DNA of 64,000 bases. Origin: Hyphomicrobiales bacterium. GTDB lineage: Bacteria; Pseudomonadota; Alphaproteobacteria; Rhizobiales; Xanthobacteraceae. The number at the start of each line of letters is the position of its first letter. The first letter of the stretch is position 1. Of this stretch, positions 54,652 through 62,074 are shown piece after piece. The translations under genes and the position numbers were made by a program. Under the pieces are notes generated by a model that was not told the origin of the DNA, searched no databases, and saw only the letters and a list, made by a program, of their open reading frames with translations. The stretch spans positions 558,001 through 622,000 of the forward strand of contig JADJPN010000001.1 in assembly GCA_016713235.1 (NCBI GenBank), given 5' to 3'.

Positions 54652-54731
54652 ACTCTACTCAATCAATACGATTGGACCTTATCCTGTCTGGCGGGCATTT
54701 TGACCGCTTCTAAAGAAAGAGGAGGAACGTC

Positions 54732-56192
54732 ATGGCCGATAAACCCGTGATGACGACCGCAGGCGGCGCCCCGGTTGCCGATAACCAGAATTCGCTCAGT
54801 GCAGGCCCGCGCGGCCCGCTCTTGATGCAGGACTTCCACCTGCTCGAGAAGCTCGCGCACCAGAACCGCGAGCGCATCCCCGAACGCACCGTGCATGCCA
54901 AGGGCTCGGGCGCCTATGGCACGCTCACGATCACGAAAGACATCACCAAGTATTCGCGCGCCAAGGTGTTCGAAGTCGGGAAGAAAACCGAAGCCTTCCT
55001 GCGCTTCTCGACCGTCGCCGGCGAACGCGGCGCGGCCGACGCCGAACGCGACGTGCGCGGTTTTGCGCTTCGCTTCTATACGGAAGAAGGCAACTGGGAC
55101 CTGGTCGGCAACAACACGCCGGTGTTCTTCCTGCGCGACCCGCTGAAGTTTCCCGACTTCATCCATACGCAGAAGCGCCATCCCAAGACCAACATGCGCT
55201 CGCCGCTGGCCATGTGGGACTTCTGGTCGCTCTCGCCGGAAAGCCTGCATCAGGTGACGATCCTGATGTCGGATCGCGGCCTGCCGCAAAGCTACCGTCA
55301 CGTCGACGGCTTCGGCTCGCATACCTACTCGTTCATCAACGCGAAGAACGAACGCTTCTGGGTGAAATTCCACTTCAAGACCGAGCAAGGCATCAAGAAC
55401 TGGACCAACGCCGAAGGCGGACAGAAAATCGCGCAGGACCGCGAGACGCATCAGCGCGATCTTTTCGATGCGATCGAGCGCAAGGAGTTTCCGCGCTGGA
55501 AGTTCTATGTGCAGATCATGCCGGAAGAGGACGCCGGCAAGCACTGGTACAACCCGTTCGACCTGACGAAAGTCTGGCCGCATGCCGACTATCCGCTCAT
55601 CGAAGTTGGCATGCTCGAACTCAACCGCAACCCGGAAAACTATTTCGCGGAAGTCGAACAGGCAGCGCTGGCGCCCTCGAACATCGTGCCGGGCATCGGT
55701 CATTCGCCGGACAAGATGCTGCAGGCTCGCATCTTCTCTTACGCGGATGCGCACCGCTATCGCGTCGGCGTCAATCATCACCAATTGCCGGTGAACAAGC
55801 CGCGCTCAGCGGTGAACACGTACCACGCGGACGGATCGATGCGGCTTGCGGGCCACAAAAACCCCGACGCCTATTACGAGCCGAACACCGTCGGCGGGCC
55901 GGCACAGACTGAGCAATATCGCGAGCCGCCGCTCAAGATTTCGGGCGATGCGGACCGCTACAATCACCGCGATGGCAACGACGACTATCGTCAGCCCGGC
56001 GATCTGTTCCGGCTGATGACGGCCGACCAGAAGCAGCAGCTCTTCAACAACATCAAGGCTGCGATGGACGGCGTGCCGGTCGAGATCATCAAGCGCCAGC
56101 TCGTGCACTTCTACAAAGCCGATCCCGAATACGGTAATGGCGTCGCCGCCGCGGTCGGTATCGACATGGATCTCGCTTCGGCTGCTGAATAG
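54732..56192 (+). CDS. katA: Monofunctional haem catalase KatA
   Basis: A 486-residue clade-3-type small-subunit catalase converting H2O2 to water and oxygen. The distal haem His lies in ERTVHAKGSGAYG near residue 56. The distal Asn region is NNTPVFFLRDP. The proximal Tyr is in RIFSYADAHRYRVG near residue 339. HTYSFINAKNERFWVKFHFK is family-typical. There is no signal peptide, so it is cytoplasmic. A strong ribosome site (GAGGAGG) precedes the ATG. It is divergent from oxyR and followed by a terminator. Confidence 0.96.
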   Translation: MADKPVMTTAGGAPVADNQNSLSAGPRGPLLMQDFHLLEKLAHQNRERIPERTVHAKGSGAYGTLTITKDITKYSRAKVFEVGKKTEAFLRFSTVAGERGAADAERDVRGFALRFYTEEGNWDLVGNNTPVFFLRDPLKFPDFIHTQKRHPKTNMRSPLAMWDFWSLSPESLHQVTILMSDRGLPQSYRHVDGFGSHTYSFINAKNERFWVKFHFKTEQGIKNWTNAEGGQKIAQDRETHQRDLFDAIERKEFPRWKFYVQIMPEEDAGKHWYNPFDLTKVWPHADYPLIEVGMLELNRNPENYFAEVEQAALAPSNIVPGIGHSPDKMLQARIFSYADAHRYRVGVNHHQLPVNKPRSAVNTYHADGSMRLAGHKNPDAYYEPNTVGGPAQTEQYREPPLKISGDADRYNHRDGNDDYRQPGDLFRLMTADQKQQLFNNIKAAMDGVPVEIIKRQLVHFYKADPEYGNGVAAAVGIDMDLASAAE

Positions 56193-56216
56193 ACATTCAG
56201 ACAACGCAAAGATCAC

Positions 56217-56246
56217 AAAGGGCGATTCTTCGAATCGCCCTTTTTT
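56217..56246 (+). terminator. Rho-independent terminator after katA
   Basis: AAAGGGCGATT pairs with AATCGCCCTTT around CTTCG, followed by a run of T. It lies 25 bp after the katA stop. Confidence 0.92.
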
Positions 56247-56311
56247 CTTTGTTTTTCAACTACTTGAACAGACGTTCATTCACGCGCTCGTGATGCCCGA
56301 TGGCGCGCATT

Positions 56312-56327
56312 TGTGACCGCCATCACA
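56312..56327. promoter_or_regulatory. Perfect CRP-type binding site
   Basis: TGTGA-CCGCCA-TCACA matches the full CRP consensus TGTGA-N6-TCACA. It is 75 bp upstream of the His-rich peptide start and 400 bp upstream of a Crp-family regulator gene. That regulator has RENVSR in its recognition helix, comparable to RETVGR of CRP, which reads TGTGA. Confidence 0.65.
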
Positions 56328-56402
56328 CGCGGTTCAGCGCGACCGCCGTACTTTCCTTCGCATGGACGGAGCGATTGGCGCTCCGAAACAAAGGAGAGAG
56401 AA

Positions 56403-56630
56403 ATGACCAAGACGAAGAAAATCCTGTCAGGTGCCGCCGCTGCTGTTGCCCTCGCTGTCGTGAGCCTGTCCGCAGGCACCACCGCCGCCGAAGCTGGCTG
56501 GAAGCACAAGCATCACTGGCACGGCCACAACCACTACTATAATCCCTATGTCTACGGCTTCTATGGCCCGGCCTATCCCGGCTGCTTCGTGAAATGGACC
56601 AAGTGGGGCCAGAGCTACGTCTGCTTCTAA
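56403..56630 (+). CDS. Small secreted His/Tyr/Trp-rich protein
   Basis: A 75-residue protein with an excellent ribosome site (AAAGGAGAG). The signal peptide is KKILSGAAAAVALAVVSLS, with a likely cut near AEA. The mature part of about 44 residues has a metal-binding look: GWKHKHHWHGHNHYY holds six His, then aromatic repeats (NPYVYGFYGPAYPG) and two Cys. I know no function. Similar short His-rich exported proteins are common hypotheticals in this order. A perfect CRP-type box upstream and katA next door suggest stress- or nutrient-linked expression. Confidence 0.8.
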   Translation: MTKTKKILSGAAAAVALAVVSLSAGTTAAEAGWKHKHHWHGHNHYYNPYVYGFYGPAYPGCFVKWTKWGQSYVCF

Positions 56631-56727
56631 GCAGTAATACCGAATGACCTCCCAACAAGCCGCCCGGCGCGCCCCGCCTGGCGGATTGCTTTTTGGCTTA
56701 TGGAAGCCACGCGCTATGCTCTGGCTT

Positions 56728-57420
56728 ATGGAAAGCAAGCGCGGCCAATTCCGGCGCAGCAACCAGTTCATCACTTCGCTGCCCGACGAAATATCGTCCG
56801 GGCTTTTTGCGAAGTCCGCGCGCATCAAGCTTGCGGTGGACGAGCTTCTGTTCAACGCCGGCGACGACGGCAATGGCTGTTACCGGATCGAAAGCGGCCT
56901 TCTGAAGCTCAGCATCCTTTCGGAAGAGGGAGGCGAGCGCATTCTCGATGTGCTCGGACCCGGCGCGATTGTCGGCGAACTTTCCATGATCGACGGCGCG
57001 CCGCGCTCGACCGCGGTCTATGCGGTGCGCAACACCGAATTATCCTTCATCAGCCGCGCGGCATTCCTCGCTTTCGCGGACCTACACCCAGAACTCTATC
57101 GCCATGTCGCGACACTGCTCGCGCTGCGCGTGCGGGAAATGAACGATGTCGCGGTTGCCTGGAGCTTTCTTTCGCTGGAAGGCCGCGCCGCGCATGCGCT
57201 GCTCGAGCTTGCGGAAGCCTTCGGCGAAGACACCGGCGACGGGCGACTGCTTATCCGCCAGAAGATCGAGCAGAGCGACATTGCCGCCATGGCCGGGATC
57301 GCGCGCGAGAACGTCAGCAGAATTCTCAACAAGTGGATCCGCGACAAGGTATTGAGCCGGCACGCGGGCTATTACTGCATCGAAGCGCGCGAGAAGGTGG
57401 AGAAATTCGCCGGCGGCTAG
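56728..57420 (+). CDS. Crp/Fnr family transcriptional regulator
   Basis: A regulator of 230 residues from the Met at 56728; Met codons at 56716 and 56644 are also in frame, and none has a clear ribosome site. The cyclic-nucleotide domain has the phosphate-binding cassette GELSMIDGAPRSTA, matching Glu, Arg and Ser/Thr that hold cAMP in CRP. A long helix leads to the C-terminal helix-turn-helix EQSDIAAMAGIARENVSRIL. There is no N-terminal Cys cluster, so it is not an oxygen-sensing Fnr. It probably binds TGTGA-like sites such as the one at 56312. Confidence 0.88.
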   Translation: MESKRGQFRRSNQFITSLPDEISSGLFAKSARIKLAVDELLFNAGDDGNGCYRIESGLLKLSILSEEGGERILDVLGPGAIVGELSMIDGAPRSTAVYAVRNTELSFISRAAFLAFADLHPELYRHVATLLALRVREMNDVAVAWSFLSLEGRAAHALLELAEAFGEDTGDGRLLIRQKIEQSDIAAMAGIARENVSRILNKWIRDKVLSRHAGYYCIEAREKVEKFAGG

Positions 57421-57423
57421 GCG

Positions 57424-57987
57424 CTAGAAATTGGTCGCCCGCGCGATTTCGCGCATCAGCTTGTCCGCGCGTTCGACCACATTCGCGCCGTGCGGAGGAA
57501 AGGAGATGCGAGTCTTGAAGAATTTGTCGTTCCGCGCGCCGAGACAAAGCACGCTGTCTTCGACGTTGCCTCCGCCGCGATCAATCACGATCACTTTGCA
57601 CCGGAAGAAGGGATTTTTGAGCGCGGGCGTTTCGAACTCCTGCCCTTCTTTTACGTCGCGATAGAGACCGCGTTGCTTGCCGAGATGAATGGCTTGAATT
57701 GAGGCGTCGAATATTTCCTTCTGATCGGACGAGAAAATATCCTCGCTGATCGTGCGCTTGCCGTGGTCATAGACGAAGATATCGACGCGGATACCTTCTG
57801 CCACATAGCGGATACCGTAACCGACACCGGGATTACTCTTCTCGAAATCCGTCACGTCGCTGCGGGTAAGCACGCCGATCTTCAGCGGAAACGAAAATCC
57901 GAAATGCGTGACGACTTCCTGCGCATTGGCGGGAAGCGCGAAGGAAAGAAGCGCGGCCGCCGCGAGAAGCTTGCGCAGGCCGCGCAT
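57424..57987 (-). CDS. Secreted protein of unknown function in the fab operon
   Basis: A 187-residue protein with signal peptide KLLAAAALLSFALPANAQ. The mature part is mostly beta-like (FGFSFPLKIGVLTRSDVTDF, YGIRYVAEGIRVDIFVYD) with two Cys (FFRCKVIVID; DSVLCLGARND) that may form a disulfide. I recognise no family. It starts 2 bp after the fabI stop on the same strand, so it is probably co-transcribed with fabA-fabB-fabI, an unexpected neighbour for an exported protein. Confidence 0.78.
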   Translation of the reverse strand: MRGLRKLLAAAALLSFALPANAQEVVTHFGFSFPLKIGVLTRSDVTDFEKSNPGVGYGIRYVAEGIRVDIFVYDHGKRTISEDIFSSDQKEIFDASIQAIHLGKQRGLYRDVKEGQEFETPALKNPFFRCKVIVIDRGGGNVEDSVLCLGARNDKFFKTRISFPPHGANVVERADKLMREIARATNF

Positions 57988-57989
57988 GG

Positions 57990-58817
57990 TTATTCCGCGG
58001 CTTTCGCGCCGCCCGCGGCCGCTTCCTGACGAAGCACTTCGGGGTCCGGCATTGCGATCACGTTGTAGCCGGAATCGACGAAATGAATTTCGCCGGTGAC
58101 GCCGGTGGAAAGATCGGAGAGCAGGTAGAGGCCCGCGCCGCCGAGTTCTTCCAATGTGACGCCTCTGCCGAGCGGCGAGTGACGCTGCTGGAACGCAAAC
58201 ATCGCGCGCGCGTCGCCGATGCCGGCGCCCGCAAGCGTGCGGATCGGGCCTGCCGAGATCGCGTTCACGCGGATCTTCTGATGGCCGAAATCCACCGCAA
58301 GGTAACGCACGGAGGATTCCAGCGCGGCTTTCGCAAGCCCCATCACGTTGTAATTCGGCATGGCGCGATCGCCGCCGTTATAGGTCAGCGTGATCATCGA
58401 GCCGCCGTTCGGCATCAGTTCGGCGGCACGCTTCGCGCCTTCGGCGAAGGAGAACGCCGAAATCACCATGGTGCGCTGGAAGTTCTCGCGCGTGGTGTCG
58501 GCGAAGCGGCCCTTCAATTCGTTCTTGTCGGAGAAGCCGATGGCGTGGACATAAAAATCGATGGTGCCCCACTGCTTTTTCAGTTCGGCAAACACCGCGT
58601 CGACGGTTTTGATGTCTTCAACGTCGCAAGGCAGCACGAGCTTCGAGCCGACCGACTCCGCGAGCGGCCGCACCCGGCGCTCCAGCGCTTCGCCTTGGTA
58701 GGTGAAGGCGATTTCCGCGCCCTGCTTGGCAATCGCCTGCGCGATCCCCCATGCGATCGAGTGATCGTTGGCGACGCCCATGATGACGCCGCGCTTGCCT
58801 TGCATCAGTCCCTGCAT
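57990..58817 (-). CDS. fabI: Enoyl-[acyl-carrier-protein] reductase FabI
   Basis: A 275-residue NADH-dependent enzyme for the last step of each fatty-acid elongation cycle, and the triclosan target. The divergent Rossmann start KRGVIMGVANDHSIAWGIA is typical of FabI. The catalytic Tyr-x6-Lys is YNVMGLAK, with the second Tyr in TLTYNGG. The end is GEIHFVDSGYNVIAM. It is third in the fabA-fabB-fabI cluster, 9 bp after fabB. Confidence 0.95.
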   Translation of the reverse strand: MQGLMQGKRGVIMGVANDHSIAWGIAQAIAKQGAEIAFTYQGEALERRVRPLAESVGSKLVLPCDVEDIKTVDAVFAELKKQWGTIDFYVHAIGFSDKNELKGRFADTTRENFQRTMVISAFSFAEGAKRAAELMPNGGSMITLTYNGGDRAMPNYNVMGLAKAALESSVRYLAVDFGHQKIRVNAISAGPIRTLAGAGIGDARAMFAFQQRHSPLGRGVTLEELGGAGLYLLSDLSTGVTGEIHFVDSGYNVIAMPDPEVLRQEAAAGGAKAAE

Positions 58818-58826
58818 TGAAAACTC

Positions 58827-60044
58827 TTACGCATCCAGTTTCTTGAAAAGAAGGGTCGCATTCGTGCCGCCGAAGCCGAAGGAATTGGAAAGCACGCAAT
58901 TCAGGTTGGCGTTATCGACGCGCTTGCGCACGATCGGCAGATCCGCGAATTCCGGATCGATCTCGTCGATGTGCGCGCTTTCGCAGATGAAGCCGTTGTT
59001 CATCATCAGGAGCGAATAGATCGCTTCCTGCACACCGGTTGCCCCGAGCGAATGGCCGGTCAAAGACTTCGTCGCCGAGATCGGCGGGATGTTCTTGCCG
59101 AACACCTCGCGGATCGCCTCGATTTCCTTCTGGTCGCCGATCGGCGTCGAGGTCGCATGCGGATTGATGTAATCGACCGGCAGCTTCACGCCTTCCATCG
59201 CCATCTTCATGCAGCGCACCGCGCCCTCGCCGGAAGGCTGCACCATGTCGTGGCCGTCGGAAGTCGCACCATAGCCCGCGAGTTCGCCATAGATTTTCGC
59301 GCCACGCGCCTTGGCTTTTTCGAGTTCCTCGAGCACCAGCACGCCCGCGCCGCCCGCGATCACGAAGCCGTCGCGGTTCTTGTCATAGGCGCGGGACGCC
59401 TTGGCCGGGGTCTCATTGTAGCTGGACGACATCGCGCCCATCGCGTCGAACAAGACCGAAAGCGTCCAGTCGAGGTCCTCGCAGCCGCCCGCGAACATGG
59501 TGTCCTGCTTGCCACTCTGGATCAGTTCATAAGCGTTACCGATACAGTGGTTCGACGTCGCGCAGGCCGACGAGATCGAATAGTTGAAGCCCTTGATCTT
59601 GAACCAGGTGGCGAGCGTCGCGCTTGCCGTCGAGGACATCGCCTTCGGCACGGCGAACGGGCCCACGCGCTTCGGACCTTTTTCCTTGGCGATCTGCGCG
59701 GATTCGACGATCACGCGCGTCGAAGGGCCGCCCGAGCCCATGATGATGCCGGTCTTCGGGTTAGAGATGTCGCTCGCTTCGAGATTTGCGTCGCGGATCG
59801 CCTGATCCATCGCAACGTGGTTCCACGCGGTGCCGCCGCCATGGAAGCGCATCGCGCGGCGATCGACGATCGCGCTCGCATCCAAATTCGGAGCGCCGGC
59901 AACCTGACTCCGGAAGCCGATTTCCGCCTGATCCTTCGAAAAGGAAATGCCGCTCTTTGCTTCGCGTAGCGAAGCCAGCACCTCCTGGGTGTTGTTTCCG
60001 ATGGACGAAACGATGCCCATTCCGGTGACGACTACCCGCCGCAT
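58827..60044 (-). CDS. fabB: Beta-ketoacyl-ACP synthase I FabB
   Basis: A 405-residue condensing enzyme that elongates unsaturated acyl chains. The Cys-His-His triad is Cys in SISSACATSNH, His in INPHATSTPIGD and His in SLTGHSLGATGVQE. The start MRRVVVTGMGIVSSIGNNTQ is standard. Together with FabA it defines the anaerobic unsaturated fatty-acid route. It is 40 bp downstream of fabA. Confidence 0.95.
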   Translation of the reverse strand: MRRVVVTGMGIVSSIGNNTQEVLASLREAKSGISFSKDQAEIGFRSQVAGAPNLDASAIVDRRAMRFHGGGTAWNHVAMDQAIRDANLEASDISNPKTGIIMGSGGPSTRVIVESAQIAKEKGPKRVGPFAVPKAMSSTASATLATWFKIKGFNYSISSACATSNHCIGNAYELIQSGKQDTMFAGGCEDLDWTLSVLFDAMGAMSSSYNETPAKASRAYDKNRDGFVIAGGAGVLVLEELEKAKARGAKIYGELAGYGATSDGHDMVQPSGEGAVRCMKMAMEGVKLPVDYINPHATSTPIGDQKEIEAIREVFGKNIPPISATKSLTGHSLGATGVQEAIYSLLMMNNGFICESAHIDEIDPEFADLPIVRKRVDNANLNCVLSNSFGFGGTNATLLFKKLDA

Positions 60045-60084
60045 TTTCTTCCTCTTATTTCCCGCGCTTCACTTTGCGCCAATT

Positions 60085-60609
60085 TCAGGCGGCCGCTGGC
60101 GCCGCGTCCTTGAACAGGCCGACCTTCATATCGCTCACGCGATAGACGACTTCGCCGTCCGCTTTCAGCCAGCCGTCCGCGATACCGAGCACGAGCTTCG
60201 AGCGCATCACGCGCTTGAACTCGACCCCGTATTCGAGCTTCTTCACGGTCGGCTGAATCTGGCCGGTGAGTTTCACTTCGCCGACGCCGAGCGCGCGGCC
60301 ACGGCCTTCTGCGCCGGACCAGCCGAGAAAAAACCCGACCAATTGCCACAGACCATCGAGGCCGAGACAGCCCGGCATCACCGGATCGCCCTTGAAGTGG
60401 CACTGAAAGAACCAAAGATCCGGCTTCACATCGAGCTCGGCGCGGACATAGCCCTTGCCGTTCTCGCCGCCGGTCTCCGAAATCTCGGTGATACGGTCGA
60501 ACATCAGCATCGGCGGCAGCGGAAGCTGCGCATTGCCCGGACCGAACATTTCCCCACGCCCGCAGGCAAGCAGGTCTTCATAGGCGAAGCTTGAGCGCCG
60601 CTCTGTCAT
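60085..60609 (-). CDS. fabA: Beta-hydroxydecanoyl-ACP dehydratase/isomerase FabA
   Basis: A 174-residue enzyme that dehydrates the C10 intermediate and isomerises it to the cis-3 form, the branch point to unsaturated fatty acids. The active His is in FFQCHFKGDPVMPGCLG and the Asp in LGLDGLWQLVGFF. The start at 60609 gives MTERRSSFAYEDLLACGRG. It is divergent from irr, with a 240-bp gap full of palindromes. FabA next to Irr is a familiar alphaproteobacterial neighbourhood. Confidence 0.95.
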   Translation of the reverse strand: MTERRSSFAYEDLLACGRGEMFGPGNAQLPLPPMLMFDRITEISETGGENGKGYVRAELDVKPDLWFFQCHFKGDPVMPGCLGLDGLWQLVGFFLGWSGAEGRGRALGVGEVKLTGQIQPTVKKLEYGVEFKRVMRSKLVLGIADGWLKADGEVVYRVSDMKVGLFKDAAPAAA

Positions 60610-60673
60610 ATTTCCTCGGTTCCGTTTCGCCCCGTTATCTCTTGATCTGCGTAGCAAACGCAAACGGCCAGCG

Positions 60674-60692
60674 GAAGGCTCGCTGAGCCTTC
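60674..60692. promoter_or_regulatory. Inverted repeat in the fabA-irr gap, fabA side
   Basis: GAAGGCTC-GCT-GAGCCTTC is a perfect eight-base inverted repeat. It is 65 bp upstream of fabA and 13 bp before the candidate irr -35 element. It could be an operator or, in a fabA leader, an RNA hairpin. Confidence 0.45.
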
Positions 60693-60704
60693 TGTTAACT
60701 ACCT

Positions 60705-60746
60705 TTGATTCAAGGGTTTTTTGCGATTATTGCACCGCCCGGTGCA
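60705..60746 (+). promoter_or_regulatory. Candidate irr promoter with overlapping 16-bp palindrome
   Basis: TTGATT (60705-60710) and TATTGC (60728-60733) are 17 bp apart. The perfect palindrome TGCACCG-CC-CGGTGCA (60731-60746) overlaps the -10 element and the likely start point, a repressor-site position. It does not resemble the AT-rich iron control element bound by Irr or a Fur box as I know them. Confidence 0.5.
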
Positions 60747-60849
60747 GCGGCGTACTGTAGCGCATGACCAAACGCCAGCGCGGGAAGCTCGCTTTGCCGC
60801 GCAAGCGATCTTGGTTACACCCGATTTTGCATATGTAACGGTAGTTGAG

Positions 60850-61374
60850 ATGGCCGAGTCCCCGAATCAAAACACCCAGCGCATCGTCTTCGAAGAAGAT
60901 GACATGGCGCTGCCGGTAGAACGCCTGCGGGTTGAACAGCCTGCCGGCCGCCGTACCGGTTGCCCGTTCCACGACGTGCGCGAAATGCTTCGCGAAGTCG
61001 GCCTGCGCCCGACCCGCCAGCGCCTTGCGCTGGGCTGGCTGATGTTTGCGAAGGGCGACCGGCACATCACGGCCGAATCGCTGCACGAAGAAGCGCTGCG
61101 CGCCCGGTTCCCGGTATCGCTGGCCACGGTTTACAACACGCTGCATCAGTTCACCGAAGTGAGCCTGCTTCGCGAAGTCGCAGTCGATGGCTCGAAGACC
61201 TACTTCGACACCAACGCTTCGGACCATCACCACTTCTATGTCGAAGGCCAGAACGAGCTTTTGGACATTCCGGGTGCGGAAGTCATGGTCGATCGCATGC
61301 CGGCGCCGCCGGAAGGCTTCGAGATCGCGCGCGTCGATGTCGTGGTACGTCTGCGCCGCAAGCCGCAGTCGTAA
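60850..61374 (+). CDS. irr: Iron response regulator Irr (Fur family)
   Basis: A 174-residue regulator that represses or activates iron and haem genes under iron limitation and is destroyed when haem binds. Near residue 38 is RTGCPFHDVREML, the place of the haem regulatory motif (GCPWHD in Bradyrhizobium), here with Phe for Trp. The winged helix is RPTRQRLALGWLMFAKG and VSLATVYNTLHQFTEVSLL. The second haem site HHH is in SDHHHFYVE. The start at 60850 (MAESPNQNTQ) is chosen because upstream sequence has no family match. Confidence 0.93.
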   Translation: MAESPNQNTQRIVFEEDDMALPVERLRVEQPAGRRTGCPFHDVREMLREVGLRPTRQRLALGWLMFAKGDRHITAESLHEEALRARFPVSLATVYNTLHQFTEVSLLREVAVDGSKTYFDTNASDHHHFYVEGQNELLDIPGAEVMVDRMPAPPEGFEIARVDVVVRLRRKPQS

Positions 61375-61377
61375 GCC

Positions 61378-61887
61378 CTACTCGATCACCTCGTCCGGAT
61401 AGACGCCCCACAACAGCGTCTGCAAAATATATCCGTCGAAGCGTTCTCCCGAAATCCGGCACCAGCTTTTCGTGCAGCCGCGCACGTTTGCGAGTACGCC
61501 CGGCTGCAACTCGGCGATCAGGCTGCCCTCGGCATTCGCACGCTCATAAACCGGAATGGTCTTCGCGCTCGTGTTCGCGCGAACAAGCACCGTCCTGCGT
61601 CCCGAAAGCATCGCCTGATGCACCCAGCCGTCGGCTCCGTCCGAATCGCGGATGCGCCGCCAGTTCTCGAATTCGGCGATGATCTCGACCGGGAGACCCG
61701 CCTTGGCGAAGGTCCAACGGATTTCGTGATTCTGGCTTGGCCCGATGCGAACGTGAACCTTGTCGCTGCGCAAACTGACGAAGCGGGGAACCGGCAACTT
61801 GTTCTGCGGTTGCGCGAATGCGGGATAAGCAAAAACCGCCGCGCAGAAGATCGAAGCCGCGAGCAGGACGCGTGAAAGTCCGGTCAT
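61378..61887 (-). CDS. Exported bacterial-SH3-domain protein
   Basis: A 169-residue protein. The signal peptide SRVLLAASIFCAAVFAYPAF ends near FAQ. Two SH3-like repeats follow: RFVSLRSDKVHVRIGPSQNH with WRRIRDSDGADGWVHQAMLSG, then IPVYERANAEGSLIAELQPG with SWCRISGERFDGYI. Such periplasmic SH3 proteins bind peptidoglycan or proteins; the exact role is unknown. It converges on irr, 3 bp apart. An alternative start at 61950 would place residues ahead of the signal peptide and is unlikely. Confidence 0.85.
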   Translation of the reverse strand: MTGLSRVLLAASIFCAAVFAYPAFAQPQNKLPVPRFVSLRSDKVHVRIGPSQNHEIRWTFAKAGLPVEIIAEFENWRRIRDSDGADGWVHQAMLSGRRTVLVRANTSAKTIPVYERANAEGSLIAELQPGVLANVRGCTKSWCRISGERFDGYILQTLLWGVYPDEVIE

Positions 61888-62074
61888 TACCTTTGCCAAG
61901 TGATTTGCGCCCCTAGCCCGCAAAAAATCGCCGTGACGCCACGATGTCAATAGCGCTCGGAGCGGGATTTATCCCGCTTTGAGTTTCCAAAAACCCTCTG
62001 CTAGACAAATCGAGAACCGGTCGGGCATTTCCGGCCAACTTCTTGTCGTTAAAAGGTTTACGGGAAAAGCGAGC

